NCBI RefSeq assembly: GCF_027172205.1
Contig: NC_070613.1
Coordinates: 20,796,001 to 20,860,000 of the forward strand
Reading direction: 5' to 3'
Source: Podarcis raffonei
Lineage: Eukaryota; Chordata; Lepidosauria; Squamata; Lacertidae
DNA length: 64,000 nt
Shown piece by piece: positions 1-11,924 of this stretch. Under the pieces are notes generated by a model, which did no database searches, had not been told where the DNA came from, and worked only from the letters and a program-made list of their open reading frames with translations. How positions within the stretch are numbered: position 1 is the stretch's first letter; the number at the start of each line of letters is the position of its first letter. A program made the translations under genes and the position numbers.

Positions 1-3000
1 GACTGCGCTGGAAGGCCATTGTTTCTCCTGTAATGACAGAAGAGATCCAGGAAAGAATTGGCAGCTGCGTAGTTGGACTGTGTTGCGTTTCCAAGAAACG
101 ATGAAATAGAAGAATAACATACAAAGTGGTCAAGCTCCCTGCCTTGCGTGGCACGATGAAGATTGATTACCCCTGCTACCTTTGGATTTAAAACTTCCTC
201 AAAGTTAGACATGTTGAGGGTTTCAAGAAGCCCATCATGTAAAGCCATAGCACTGTGGAATACACCTTTAACAGGAGAGTTTGGGAAAAATTTACTGATC
301 GACTTGATAGCTTTCTCAACCTCTGAACTGCAAACAATGTTAGACTGCAAGTTGACTATTCTGCTCCCTTCACAGTGATCCTGGAGAGCATTTATTTCTT
401 TTTGCTCCTCAGTGCTTGGATTCCTCTGTGAAAGTAGCACAATGCACCTGCCTCCATTCTGAGCTACAAATTTTACAGTTTCTAAGCCAAGCCTAGTGAA
501 TTCATCTGCGACTATATAAACTGCATTCTGCTTAAACATTCTCCTGTCTGTTTCAGTCTCGGGTATATCTGATATCTTGCTGTCTTCCTCATCACTTTTT
601 AGTACTGCAACTGGGAAATTCTTGCAGTTGAAATAGGATGCAACATCAGGCCTCAGATGCTTTCCTGCTTGCTGAAAAATGAAATATGCGATATCTTTTA
701 ATTGTTTCATATTCATTGACTTCAGCCAACAATGCATCTCCTTCTGAGATCGTATCAGATATGCTTTCTGGAAAATGCGGATAAGACTGACAGTGTGAAT
801 ATGGATATTTTCATGATCACTCCCAGCCAGATACCTCAAACATTCTGGTTGTTCATTGCCATAAACCAGTACAACATCTCGGAGATGGAAAAGACAGCTT
901 AGGCCCTCTTTAAATAGTCCATTTAGTGGAGGTAGAAAAATAAGGGCATTGCACTGATTAACACGTTGCCATAGACCAGTTGTATGGTTTGTAACTATTA
1001 TTTTCCAACCTAATTCCTGAGCTGAAAAAGTAAGCACTTTGCACAAAACTGACTCAGCCTCAGTGCAAACTATACCTAATATTTCATTATGTTTTGGCAC
1101 TGGCAGCGTTTGATGAAAAATCTCCCTTGCTACCCAGAAGAACGAAGTGCATGGTATATTTCTGAAACATGGAAATTTTTGAGTACTGAAACAAACTGTT
1201 TCTGGAATATTAATTCTTGACGCTGCAGAAACCGGATAACATGAAGCAATATGATCGCCCACTTTTACCTTTTTCACCTCACTACCTGTTGCTGTTACAG
1301 TGCCAGTAAAGTCTAGAGCTAATAGCTTGTGTTTATCTATAGTATCTGAATTCCAATACAACGTTTTCCCAAACTTGCAGCTGGACACGCTAACAGGGAA
1401 ATAGTCTTCTGAGTGGATGCTTATTTTTTCAAGTTGAACTTCAACACTGTGGTTGCCAAGTTGAGTACGTGAATTGGCAACTTTAACTGACAGATCATTC
1501 ATACAGTATGGATCTCCTGTATACAAAATGCAGAAGTCTGAGTTCTGAAGTGGGTGGGAAGGCGTATTGAAGGCTGTGGGTTCAATCTGTGTGCGCCTAA
1601 TTTCAGAACTATAAATTCGTCCCTCATCAATCCAGACTTCTGGATAATCCTGTGCTTTATATTTTACTAAAACATCAGCTAAGGCCGAGATATCTATTGC
1701 ATTTGTAGAGCTGATGTCAATAATCTGAAATGTTATTTCTGGGACTTCAACCATACATGTTCGAGCCATGCCGTACAAACCAAAGCCAGTGTTTATATTG
1801 TCTACTTTCCTTTCTGATGTCCTGTAAGTGATTACTGTAATGGAGCAATGGGACTTCTTCTCCTTTAATGCAATAACAACTTGGCGAAATGCCTCACAGC
1901 ATCTTACTGAATGTTTCACCACTTTCTCTGGCAAATTTTCATTCAGTTTTTGGATGCCCCACATAAACAGAACATCATTATATCCCTGCAGTTCCATATT
2001 AATCTTACTTTGTGCATAGGTATCTGTTCTCTTAGCTGCCAACAATTTCTCCCATTCCTGATACACAACAAATCTAGCCTCGCTATGTAAGTAATTCTTG
2101 AGCTGCTGCGATATTCCAAATTTGTCAGCAAACACCACAACTCGAGGTGCTTTGGGCAGATTATGCATTGCTTGATCAGAGGTTATTTCCTTCCACTGAT
2201 TTTCAAACAACAATTCATTTTCTTTCCTGGGAATTTCCTGTACCAAATTAATTCGAACACATCTCAGTTCTACCAGAACGGAGCCTTGTTTATCTGTGAA
2301 GCATCCACAAAACTCTAAGAAATTGTCAGTGGACTTGGTTGTTTTTAAATATATAATCATTTCCTCTTCCAATGATCGAGCAACTGCAAGACTACTTATA
2401 CCAGAAGGTAAAACTACTTTGTTATTGGAAGTAACTGCAGCCAGAATACCTACCATTTGCAGAAAACAATCTAAAAGGACTGGATGGATATAATACTCGT
2501 ACATTTCTTCTACTGTTTGTCTCTTCACTGTAACAGTTGTCACAGCTTCTTTCAAGTCTTCACAATAAAATACATTACTTAGCTGCCTGAAAGTAGCATC
2601 ATAGTTGGATCCAGACTGAGCCAGTGTTTCATAAACCTCATCTTCGCAAACAACAGATCTACACCTCTGAAAAATGTCTTTTAAGGAAATATTCTTTTCT
2701 TCAATTGAAGTTTCAGGATTCTTTCTGACTTGTCCTGAAGCATAAACTGTATTAGCTGAACCTGATTGTATTCTGAACTTTGACACTGTCTGTTGTGGCT
2801 CAACCTTTATCTTCAAAGCATGGAGATTTTCATTTAAAACACATGGTGCAGGGAAAAATATATTCATTTGACAATAACTTAAGGGTACTTTTGGCCTTGA
2901 GCTCGTCATCACGGCTGCCAGAGCAAGTTCCACCAAAACAGCTACAGGAATTAATGCAGCACAGTAGTTCTTGTGCTCATATAAATGTGGTTTCAGAGCC

Positions 3001-4961
3001 TCAGAGATAGAACAAATGAATTCTGAGTTGTCCTTATTTATACTGCAAATTAAAGAATGGCTTGAGCTTACACCTCTGCTATTTGCTTTCTGATGCAGCA
3101 TGAGTTTCTGATGATCAAAGTGATACCTGGGATAAGGTGATGGTACACTTTGATAACCTTCATAAAAATGCTGCCAATTCACATTCAATCCCAATTCAAA
3201 AAGATCTTTCACTAGATTAAGAAGAGTCACATATTCCCTATTCATTTGCAAAGAATGAAAAACTCTGGTTTGCGTCCCTAATGTTTCCACGATGTATCTC
3301 TGCAAAGCTCTTTGAGGACCTATTTCCACAAATGCAACGTTGTCCTTGCCTTTTACTGATGTCATTATGGCCTCTGCAAAAGTAACAGGATCCCGAACCT
3401 GTCTGGCCCAGTAGCTGCCTGTAACAAAATCGCCATCTGAAACGGCCTTCCCTGTTGCTGTCGAAATTAGCTCAATCTCTGGCTTCCCTTTCTTTAATTC
3501 TGATAGGCTTTCTGAGAGTTCTGTTAGTACTGGTTCTACCATGTGGCTGTGATATGCAGCTGGCCCATCTAAAGTATGAAGAAATATGTTTCTTTTACTG
3601 AAGTGCTCAGCCAGATCTTTCTGAATGGCGTGGATAGACGCTTCATCTCCTGATAATGTGCAAGACAAAGGACTGTTAAATGCTGCAACACAGACTTTCC
3701 CTGAATATGCCCCAAGGGCTGCTGACACTTCTGCAATGGGAATGTTGCCAACCACCAGCATTCTGCCTCCAGTGACTTTAGCCTGCAGCCTGCTCCTGTG
3801 GTAGATGACTTTGACAGCATCTTCCAGGGAAATCAAGCCAGCACAATGGGCAGCAGCTACTTCGCCAACTGAATAGCCAACAGCACCAATTGGCTTAACG
3901 CCCCAGTGTTGCAGGAGTGTAACCAAGGCCACCTGCAGTGTAAAGAGTAAGGGCTGGGCAACTTCAGGCCTGGGCAAATCATTGTGCTCACTTTCTGTTA
4001 AATTCAAAATTCCAGTGGGCGAAAGCTGTTGAAATAATTGCTTGATTTCAATACATTTGTCTCTGAAGACGGGCTCAGATTTCAGCAGGATTCTACATAT
4101 CCCTTTGAAATTCAAAGCATTACCGGAGAACACAAAGATCAATTCTGCAGGCTTTTTCCGTGACACAGTTTCCATTTCAGTTGAATTGAGCTGTTGCTGT
4201 AAGTGCTGGAGAGAGGATGCCACAAACGCTTTTCTGTATTTGTGGTTTATGTGACTTCTTCTACAAGCAGATGTGTAGGCCAGATTTGGGAGTGTCGCTG
4301 AGTCACTGGTATTAAGGTACCTAGCTGTGTCTTCTATCGCCCGTTTGAGAGAACTTCTTAAAGCTGCCGAAATGACAAATAATTCGACGGGCCTTTTGGT
4401 TGGAAGGGTAACCTGGGCCTCTTTAAATTGTTTGACAACCACATGGGCATTGGTGCCCCCAAATCCAAAACAACTGATCCCAGCAACTCTGCCATATTCA
4501 GCAGACTCATCCCACTTCTCCACTGTTGTTGGGATGGAGAGATTCAGTTTCCCTGTATTTATGCTGCTGGTGCTCTCTGAAAAGTGCAAGGATGGGACTA
4601 TCTTCCCATGGTGCATCATGAGAAGAACTTTGATTAAGCCTGCTGCCCCAGCAGCTGACTCTGTGTGCCCAATGTTCCCTTTAACGGAGCCAATCTTGAG
4701 AGGGGGCAAATCGGGAGGCCTTTTTCTGCCAATGACATTGCCTAAACTCTCTGCTTCAGTGGCATCTTCAGTAGGGATTCCTAGACCGTTTGTTTCAATG
4801 TACTGAACAGCTGAAGGATCAATATATGTGGGATAAATGTTAAGTAACAACTTCTCTTGTGCTGCTTGAGATGATTGCATGCCTGGAGCAACAGAACTTC
4901 CATTCTGGTTGATTGCCGTGATGCTGATGATGCCCCATATTTTGTTGAATTCTTCCTGTGC
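1..4961 (-). CDS. PKS-A exon 6 (rest of KS, AT, DH, degenerate ER, KR)
   Basis: One open frame of 1653 codons after a TAG acceptor at 4962-4964. I read every codon in register and found no stop. Landmarks on the minus strand: Asn310 codon at 4788-4790 (His in PKS-B), second KS His in GNIGHTE near 4665, AT GYSVG near 3867-3878, AT YHSHM near 3540-3555, DH EHK near 2970-2980 with the motif glycine replaced by Cys, DH Asp in LLDCFLQ near 2470, KR NADPH region near 500-520, KR Ser/Tyr near 69-100. The true end lies outside the window, so no stop codon is seen. Confidence 0.9.
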
Positions 4962-7900
4962 CTATTTGTGGACAAAGGAATACACAATGTTATCAAACAT
5001 TAAGTAGCTATTGCAGCATGATTATATTTAGATTTGTTTTAACAGCTTTATGCAGAATTCACTTTTTTCTGCACCATGGTATTACTCTTAAACATTACTT
5101 ATAGTACAAGAGCAGCAAGTTATTCCAGCCATTTATTTTGAGGGATATTGGGGAAATTTGTAATTATTATGTGGCAGTTACGCATTTTTTAGTGGCTAAC
5201 TATTTCTTGTTGGACTGTTTTCTGGTTAATAGTTTAGAATACTTCATTAGTGAGTAAATTAAGGGGTCAGTCTGGCGTAATCAGAATGTCAGACTAGTAC
5301 TGGGAAGATCAAGTTTCAAATCCGCTTTCAGTCATTAATCTAATTTTGTGGCTTTAGATCAGTGACCATCTTTCAGTCATTGGATAACAGGGTAGAGCAC
5401 AATGTATGTATGACACCTTGAGTTCCTTTGAAGAAAGACAGGCTATAAATATAATAAATAAATAGTATCTGTTTAGAAGAGAGTCTCATGATAATTGGGA
5501 ATCTCTCCAATAACTTCTAATTTAGATACCAATCAGAATTCGGAGGTTAAAACTTTTAGTTCAGGGGATCATGCCAAGAAACAGCAGCCAAAGGTAGATG
5601 GCCATTTTGAATGCTTAGTGACATAGGCAGAGAATCTTTCTGGAACTGTTTCTGGAGATTTGAGATAAGAGTAGCATCAGTGCTACCTTGAAGGAATGCC
5701 TGTTTGCCTCCACTTAGGTTCTGCTTGGGCATATTTTTTAAAAAGCAAATATTACAAAGACAGCAAGTCTCTGGTGTTCACACTAGTTCCAATGAACATC
5801 CCTGGGACATTTGGGAAATTGAGAGTTCAGTATAAACACCCTACCTTTACCAGTGGCTTTAATAAAAGAACGCCACATCCTTCTCCTCTTCCATAGCCAC
5901 CTGCATGTTTAGAGAAGGGTTTACTAATTCCGTCAGGTGATAAAAGGTTTGCTTTACTCAGAGTTACAAACTTCCAAGGCTCTATGATGCAATTTACTCC
6001 TCCGCAGATAGCAGATTCGCAGTCTCCTATATCAAAGGTACAGAAAAACAAAACGAGCCTGAAATCATGAAAGGGGGAAAACGGATATTTCATTCACGTA
6101 GCCATGAGGTGTTGATACCATCTGTGTCGTCATGGTGATTTCTCTTGCAAAATCCTTTGTTGGGCATATCTTTGTCTCTCATCTCCAAGTTTTAAACTAG
6201 CCTCTCCTGGATCAGGCAGGGCATAAGCAGTGGAACGTTGGTTGTCGAATGTAATCCGTTCTGGAAGACCATTTGACTTCCAAAACGTTCGACAACTGAG
6301 GCGCAATTGCCGGTCGGCAAAATCCACTGAAAAAATGGAGAAATGCATCTCAGAAGCCATTTGACTTCCGAGGCGCGTTCAAAAATGGAAGCATTCACTT
6401 CCGGTTTGTCAGCGTTTGAAAGCAGCAACGTTCAACTTCCGAAGTGTTTGACAACCGAGGTTCCACTTTACAAATAAAAACCATGCAACACCTAGCACAG
6501 TGCATTACAGCTGATATAATACACAGGAAAATCATTTAGTGATCCACTAAGTCCCTCAACAATTTTCAAGTGGTCTATGGGGGGGGGGCAGAGTTTGGGA
6601 ATCATGGTTAATGGTATGCATAAGAAGCCTAGTAACCAAGAATACCTTGTTTAATGGCTTTGTAACCAAGGTCCAAAGCAGAGAGAAAAGATGAACAAGC
6701 TGTATCAATGGCAATTGATGGTCCAGTCAAATTAAAACTGTATGAAATCCGATGAGCAGCTGTACTCATTGCTGCCCCTGTGGCATCATAATGGTTTACT
6801 TCAGCAACTGCCCTGCTGGTTATAGATTCATAGTCTCGATTCATCAGGCCTGTAAATACAGAACATTTGTTTTTAAGGTCAATTTACACTCAAATCTACA
6901 TCTAGTACTGGTTTTTATTCTTCACCTCCTATCCTACAATTATTTATTATTTCACTTTTATTCTGTGTTTCTTCTAAGGCACTTAAGCAGCATGTGTTTC
7001 CCCATCTCAGTTTCCCTTCACAGTAAATCTGATAACCAGCCTCACACAACCAACATGCTTAAGTTTTATTAATGCATGAAGGGGTTAAAAACTCAGAGTG
7101 AGCTCTCCTGCCAAGCTTAGCTATGTCACTTCCCCTGACCTTGGGATGAGATAGGTAATCAGGCTTATTGTCCCATCCACTTGAGAAACTCAGTGTGTGA
7201 GGAGGTTTGAGCTGCTTGTTCCAGCTCAGCCATATGGCTCTCACCAGCCACCCTTGTGTTCATATTCCAATAAATCTAGGAACTTTTACCGCCTTGTAAC
7301 TAACCTAAGTTTTCCTGCCTATGCAATGTTTTCTGATGAACATATGGAAAAGCACATGAAGCTGATATTGGATGAGTTTGTAAGTAAACCTTTTTAAATT
7401 ACCAAACTGGTGGCCTTTTCCTATGCTGGGGAATAGAGGAATTTAGGAACTCACTTGGAAAGACATATTTTAAAGGCCTAACAATATTATGCAATATTGT
7501 CAATTCTGATAAAGCAATTATCTAGGGTCTTCCAACATCATTTTATTTGGAATTGCCAGGTGTAAACGCATATAGATATGGTGTTACCAATCGTTGTGTG
7601 GCCCGTTCTAAAGCAGATATATGGTATGCAATGTAAATATACAAAATCTTCTGCATCATAACTATTATCTTACCAACAAAAACCCCTGTTTTGGTACCAC
7701 TAATGTTTTCAGGGGTGACTCCTGCATCTTCCAGTGCTCTGTAGGTACATTCCATGAGTAACTTTTGCTGAGGATCCATACGCTCAGCTTCCTCATTGCT
7801 GATGCCAAACAGCTTGTTATCGAATGCATTCAATCTAAAAAAATTAATGGAGGTATGACATGATATACGGTGTGATTCACATACTGCTTAATCCAAGTAA

Positions 7901-10182
7901 GATTGGATTAATTAATTAATTAAGTAAGTAAGTAAGTAAGATATACTTAAAATTCATTGAAGCCTAATACTACATGTTGTACCAGCACATAAATTGTCAA
8001 GATAGGACACAGCAGATAGGACACTGTGCCTATGTCATTTCATAGCACAGTGGTACCTTGGTTTATGAACTTAATCTGTTCCGGAAGTCCGTTCTTAAAC
8101 CAAGGTGTGCTTTCCCATAGCAGCGGGGACTCAATTTGCAAATGGAACATACTCAACAGGTAGCAGAACATGTTCTGCTTCCAAGGCAAAGTTCACAAAC
8201 CAAAACACCTTCCAGGTTTGCAGCATTCTAAATCCAAGTTGTTCATAAACTAAGCTGTTCTTAAACCAAGGTACCACTGTATGAAGCTGGTGGAAATACC
8301 AGTGAAACACCATGGCTTGAAACTATTGCACCAGGAAAAGCTGCACTGCAGTATAATCAGGGCTCCCCCTCCCCCACCAGAACTCACTGGAACTCAGTTT
8401 GGCATCTCTCAGGTGGGCGCCATTGCCATTATAAGAGGACAAGGGAGGTGTTCATGGTGAGTTCCACCACCTCTTTTTCTAGAAAAAGAGCGCTGGGAAT
8501 AAGGATAACTCTCATGTGGGAGACAACAGTGCTAAAATGGGTTATAGCTGCCTTAGTCCCAGGGTATGATCTGAAGCAAGAATGAAGTATTTGTTGGGCA
8601 CACTGGCTGTGATTTATGGGACATTTGGAGGAGCACAGAGACAATATCTGGTCTGAAGGCACTTAGGGACATCTCCTTACAGAAGCTAAGCAGGTCCAGA
8701 TGTACCTGGGTTGGTGACCGCCTGGGAACTTGGATTCCATGATGGAAGGCGGGGTATAAAGTGTAAGGAAATAATAATGATAATAATGAATTTCTTATTG
8801 TTGTGGCGATTATTAACTAGTCACTTTTTCAGAAAAAAAAGAACTCAAAGAGACTTAAAATGTGTCTCTGCTCATGCTGCTCACCAACACCACCTCAGCA
8901 TGGGTCCTGCCCTCAAGGCCTTCCGATCATGTAGTTGGAAAAGAGATCAATACCCACACTCTGAATTGTAGCTGATGAGCAGAATGTGGAGGGACATTAG
9001 TATTATGATGACATCACATTTTTTTGTGAAGTTCATATAGTGTACAATTTCAGCATAAGATTTGCACCCAAAGCAGCTCCTGTAGTGTGGAAATGCATTC
9101 ATTATAACGCAGCACTTTGAGATTGCTCGTTAATTTTAAGAGATCTTTTGAAAGGTTCATATAATAACACATACAGTATTACATCAGCAAGTCATTTCAA
9201 GGGGGAAATCTGCAAGTTTAGAAAGTCTGAAGGATTTATTAGCAAAATATATGACTTACTCATCAAGAAGAGCAGCACGAGTTGTACGTATTTTACCTGG
9301 TTTGTTGTCACCTGGATCATACCACTCTCTAATGTTAAATCTTTCTGGAGGTATTTCTGTAGTGCAGTTTCTGCCGTTCTCTAACACTTTCCAGAAACTG
9401 TCAATTCCTTCACCTGTTGCATGAAGATTTAAATATACATTTTTAGATGTATTAAAATATACTGTTTCCGTTTTCAAAATGTCAAACCTGTCTTGTTCAG
9501 TTTATCTGAACTTAAATGAGAATTCCAACTTTCAAAATGCGATACAAATTAAATTTGCATTTCAAGTGCTACAAAATTTCAAATTTCATAGAAAATTGGA
9601 CCTTTTCCTAAATCACACAATCTTATCATACTGTCTGTAATTTTTCTGCATGATGTTCCTATGAAAATTGCATTCAGCTGTTACCATGTTTGTTTGGATG
9701 GCATCTTGCAGATGAGAGCCACCTAGTTGTGAAGGCATAAGGTTTACGTTAGCATATTCCAAGTTCAGGAAGGCAAAATACATAATTAAATTGATATGTG
9801 CTATTCTGCTTGTTGTGGAAGTTAGATCAGACATTTAAAAAGTATTGATGAGATGCAAAATTCCAAGATTTGTCATATAACAAACCTGAATTTCTAGTGG
9901 ACTTCATAATATCACAGACATTCACTTCTCCATGTTCATGACAGGATCATACAGTATTAAAAATATTTCTAGCAAGAATTAAAATATTGGTATCTGTCAA
10001 TAACTAGTGCTGAGTTCTTAGTTTACTTTTACTTTAAATCACAAGAAAGCTTTATGCCATAGAACAATAAAAATAGTGAAAGAAACATGGATAACTTTCT
10101 TATATCACTCCCCCCCCAAAGACTTACCTCCAGGAAAGTTGCATCCTATACCCACAATAGCTATTTCATTCTCAGATGCCAT
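1..10182 (-). CDS. PKS-A: type I polyketide synthase paralogue with altered catalytic motifs (3' end outside window)
   Basis: Animal FAS-like polyketide synthase. Coding exons, minus strand: 10128-10182 (ATG at 10180-10182, protein starts MASENEIAIVGIGCNFPGG), 9260-9413, 7674-7834, 6646-6849, 5845-6026 and 1-4961, which runs off the window. All junctions are GT-AG. Exons 1-5 are 55, 154, 161, 204 and 182 nt, exactly as in PKS-B. About 1905 residues are visible: KS, AT, DH, degenerate ER and most of KR; the ACP should lie beyond position 1. KS keeps DTACSS (Cys175) and KGNIGHTE, but the first active-site His (EAHGTGT) reads ETNGLGI, so residue 310 is Asn. The AT box reads GYSVG instead of GHSVG. 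The KR dinucleotide loop reads ADEFTRLG where PKS-B has GGLTGLG. The KR Ser and Tyr motifs (CYSSISS, SNYAAA) remain. No in-frame stop occurs in 1-4961. It may be a pseudoenzyme, a changed enzyme or a gene early in decay. The frame and family are secure; activity is inferred. Confidence 0.88.
5845..6026 (-). CDS. PKS-A exon 5 (KS)
   Basis: 182 nt. Encodes the GDCESAICGGVNC to GYGRGEGCGVLLLKPLVK stretch of the ketosynthase. The donor is AAAG|GTAGGG. A nearby GTAAAG six bases upstream is possible but would drop two residues relative to PKS-B. Confidence 0.88.
6229..6468. mobile_element. Tigger-like MITE
   Basis: Termini CAGTGGAACGTTGGTTGTCG and its inverse ACAACCGAGGTTCCACTT. Non-coding. In PKS-A intron 4 (between 6646 and 6026). 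Confidence 0.6.
6646..6849 (-). CDS. PKS-A exon 4 (KS active-site Cys)
   Basis: 204 nt. Encodes MNRDYESITSRA through the ketosynthase nucleophile motif DTACSSF (Cys175 by exon sum) to AIKQ. The acceptor is TTTACAG and the donor AAG|GTATT. The thiol nucleophile is intact although the first partner histidine in exon 6 is not. Confidence 0.9.
7674..7834 (-). CDS. PKS-A exon 3 (KS)
   Basis: 161 nt. Encodes NAFDNKLFGISNEEAERMDPQQKLLMECTYRALEDAG to GTKTGVFV. MDPQQ is the usual early KS signature. The donor is TTG|GTAAGAT and the acceptor follows a T-rich tract. Confidence 0.9.
8049..8278. mobile_element. Tigger-like MITE
   Basis: CAGTGGTACCTTGGTTTATG at the left and AAACCAAGGTACCACTG at the right; TA follows the right end. 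Non-coding. Confidence 0.7.
8665..8800 (+). mobile_element. 5S-rRNA-derived SINE fragment
   Basis: CAGAAGCTAAGCAGGTCCAG..TTGGTGACCGCCTGGGAACTTGGA matches the 3' half of 5S rRNA (internal promoter region). It is followed by a GAAGGCGGGGTATAAAG tail typical of L2-type ends. A retroposed SINE, not a functional 5S gene. Confidence 0.65.
9260..9413 (-). CDS. PKS-A exon 2 (KS N-terminal part)
   Basis: 154 nt. Encodes GEGIDSFWKVLENGRNCTTEIPPERFNIREWYDP. The W..L..G....EIPPERF pattern is typical near the N-terminus of reducing PKS ketosynthases. The donor is GA|GTAAGT. Confidence 0.9.
10128..10182 (-). CDS. PKS-A exon 1 with start codon
   Basis: 55 nt coding: MASENEIAIVGIGCNFPGG, the standard KS opening (IAIVGIGC.FPGG). 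ATG at 10180-10182 aligns one-to-one with the PKS-B start. The donor is GGAG|GTAAGTCT. A 5'UTR acceptor probably lies just upstream; CTTATTCAG and TTTCCACAG are both candidates. Confidence 0.88.
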
Positions 10183-10224
10183 CTTTATTTTATTTTTCTA
10201 TTTGCGTTGGTCACTGAATAAGGC

Positions 10225-10470
10225 AATCGTCCTGTGGAAAAGAAGGAAGAAGAAAAAGAAGAAGAGTTTGGATTTGATATCCCGCCTTTCACTCCCCTTC
10301 AGGAGTCTCAAAGCGGCTAACATTCTCCTTTCCCTTCCTCCCCCACAACAAACACTCTGTGAGGTGAGTGGGGCTGAGAGACTTCAGAGAAGTGTGACTG
10401 GCCCAAGGTCACCCAGCAGCTGCATGTGGAGGAGCAGAGACGCGAACCCGGTTCACCAGATATTTATTTT
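10225..10470 (-). mobile_element. tRNA-derived SINE, reverse orientation, next to PKS-A exon 1
   Basis: GA-rich run then GGATTTGATATCCCGCCTTTCACTCC..GGCTAACATTCTCC..GGTCACCCAGCAGCTGCATG and GCGAACCCGGTTCACC (box B in reverse). Common lizard repeat, truncated. It ends within 45 bp upstream of the PKS-A start and may sit in the 5' region. Confidence 0.65.
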
Positions 10471-10595
10471 TAATTGGTGACTACTCCTTGAAATATAAGC
10501 AACCCTTTGTGATGACCACAGAGTAATATTCTTCGATGTAGAGCAGATCAGTTCATAAATATGTGTGTTTGTGTGTGTGTAGTATATATCTGAGA

Positions 10596-10965
10596 GGGAC
10601 GCGGGTGGCGCTGTGGGTAAAACCTCAGTGCCTAGGGCTTGCCGATCGCATGGTCGGCGGTTCGAATCTCTGCGGCGGGGTGAGCTCCCGTCTTTCGGTC
10701 CCAGCTCCTGCCCACCTAGCAGTTCGAAAGCACCCCTAAGTGCAAGTAGATAAATAGGTACCGCTTTATAGCGGGAAGGTAAACAGCGTTTCCGTGTGCT
10801 GCGCTGGTGCTGTTTCGCCAGAGCAGCTTCGTCACACTGGCCACGTGACCCGGAAGTGTCTTCGGACAGCGCTGGCCCCCGGCCTCTTAAGTGAGATGAG
10901 CGCACAACCCTAGAGTCGGACACGACTGGCCCGTACGGGCAGGGGTACCTTTACCTTTACCTTTT
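10596..10965 (+). mobile_element. Sauria-type tRNA SINE, near full length
   Basis: Begins GGGACGCGGGTGGCGCTGTGGG (shown in part), has a box-B-like GGTTCGAATC, the conserved body AGCAGTTCGAAAGCACC and GTAGATAAATAGGTACCGC, and ends in CCTTTACC repeats shared with BovB 3' tails. Widespread in squamates. Confidence 0.9.
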
Positions 10966-11456
10966 ACTATATATAGCAATCTCTGAGGTACATTGAGATT
11001 CAGATTTGATCCTGTTGCAATAAACAAACAGAACAGCAGGTGGCAACCTACAGGTTACCTAGGCAACCAAGCACAGATGGAGGGAAAGTTCAAGGTATAT
11101 TGTGGAGGTCAAAGAAAGAGGACTGACATCAAAATCCTGTATAAGAAAAGTAAGCAGTTCCATAAAGATTGATACGCATACATGAGTTGGCTGTTGAAGA
11201 GGAAGTCAATGTTTTGAGACTTAAGACTCTCCTGAGGGGCAGACTGTGAGTACTGAGGGGAATTCTAAGGCCCCACCTTCCACTTTACATTTAAAGCAGA
11301 ATCTTGCCCCATTAAACAGTCATAGCATCCCCCAAAGGATCCTGTCAATGGTACTTGCCGAGAGACCCTTATTCCCCTCACGCCGCTACACTTCTCAGGG
11401 CGGCGAAACAATAAATCCCTCTTACCTCTTTTTAATAAGGAGTATACAGTGGTACC

Positions 11457-11672
11457 TAGGGTTACATATGATTCAGGTTACAGTCTCTGCTCACCCAGAA
11501 ATAGTGGTTCAAGTTAAGAACTTTGCTTCAGGATAAGAACAGAAATTGTGCTCCGGCGGCACAGCAGCAGCAGGAGGCCCCATTAGCTAAAGTGGTGCTT
11601 CAAGTTAAGAACAGTTTCAGGTTAAGAACGGACCTCCGGAACGAATTAAGTGCTTAACCTGAGGTACCACTG
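11457..11672. mobile_element. Tigger-like MITE
   Basis: Flanked by TA; termini CAGTGGTACCTAGGGTTAC and AACCTGAGGTACCACTG. Related copies at 18075-18250 and 30669-30902. Confidence 0.75.
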
Positions 11673-11924
11673 TAATGGGGAAAGTGCTCTAGAGAGCGTG
11701 AGGTAACTTACACTTGACGTACTACAGGTACGCCAATTCTAGGGGGTGGAGGTGTCTTCAGCCTCCTCAATATTTGTTTGAAGGGGCCCAGCGCCCCCCC
11801 CCCAAATGTTGAGGGCGACTGGTGCAACACACACTGACACACACACCCCAATCTTGGGGGGCAACCTGGCGCCTCTCACATAACATCTAACCTTTTAAAA
11901 ATAAAATAAAATGTTTCTATTATA

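Noticed and set aside
4327-4806. 159-codon plus frame, with a twin at 26457-26966
   Set aside because: Antisense shadow of the KS-AT region; its twin exists because the PKS copies are paralogous.
1-4961. PKS-A as a pseudogene broken by stops
   Set aside because: A codon-by-codon check found none. The frame is simply cut by the window edge, so long-frame listings miss it.
8665-8760. Possible 5S rRNA gene
   Set aside because: Only the 3' half is present, with a LINE-type tail; a retroposed fragment.
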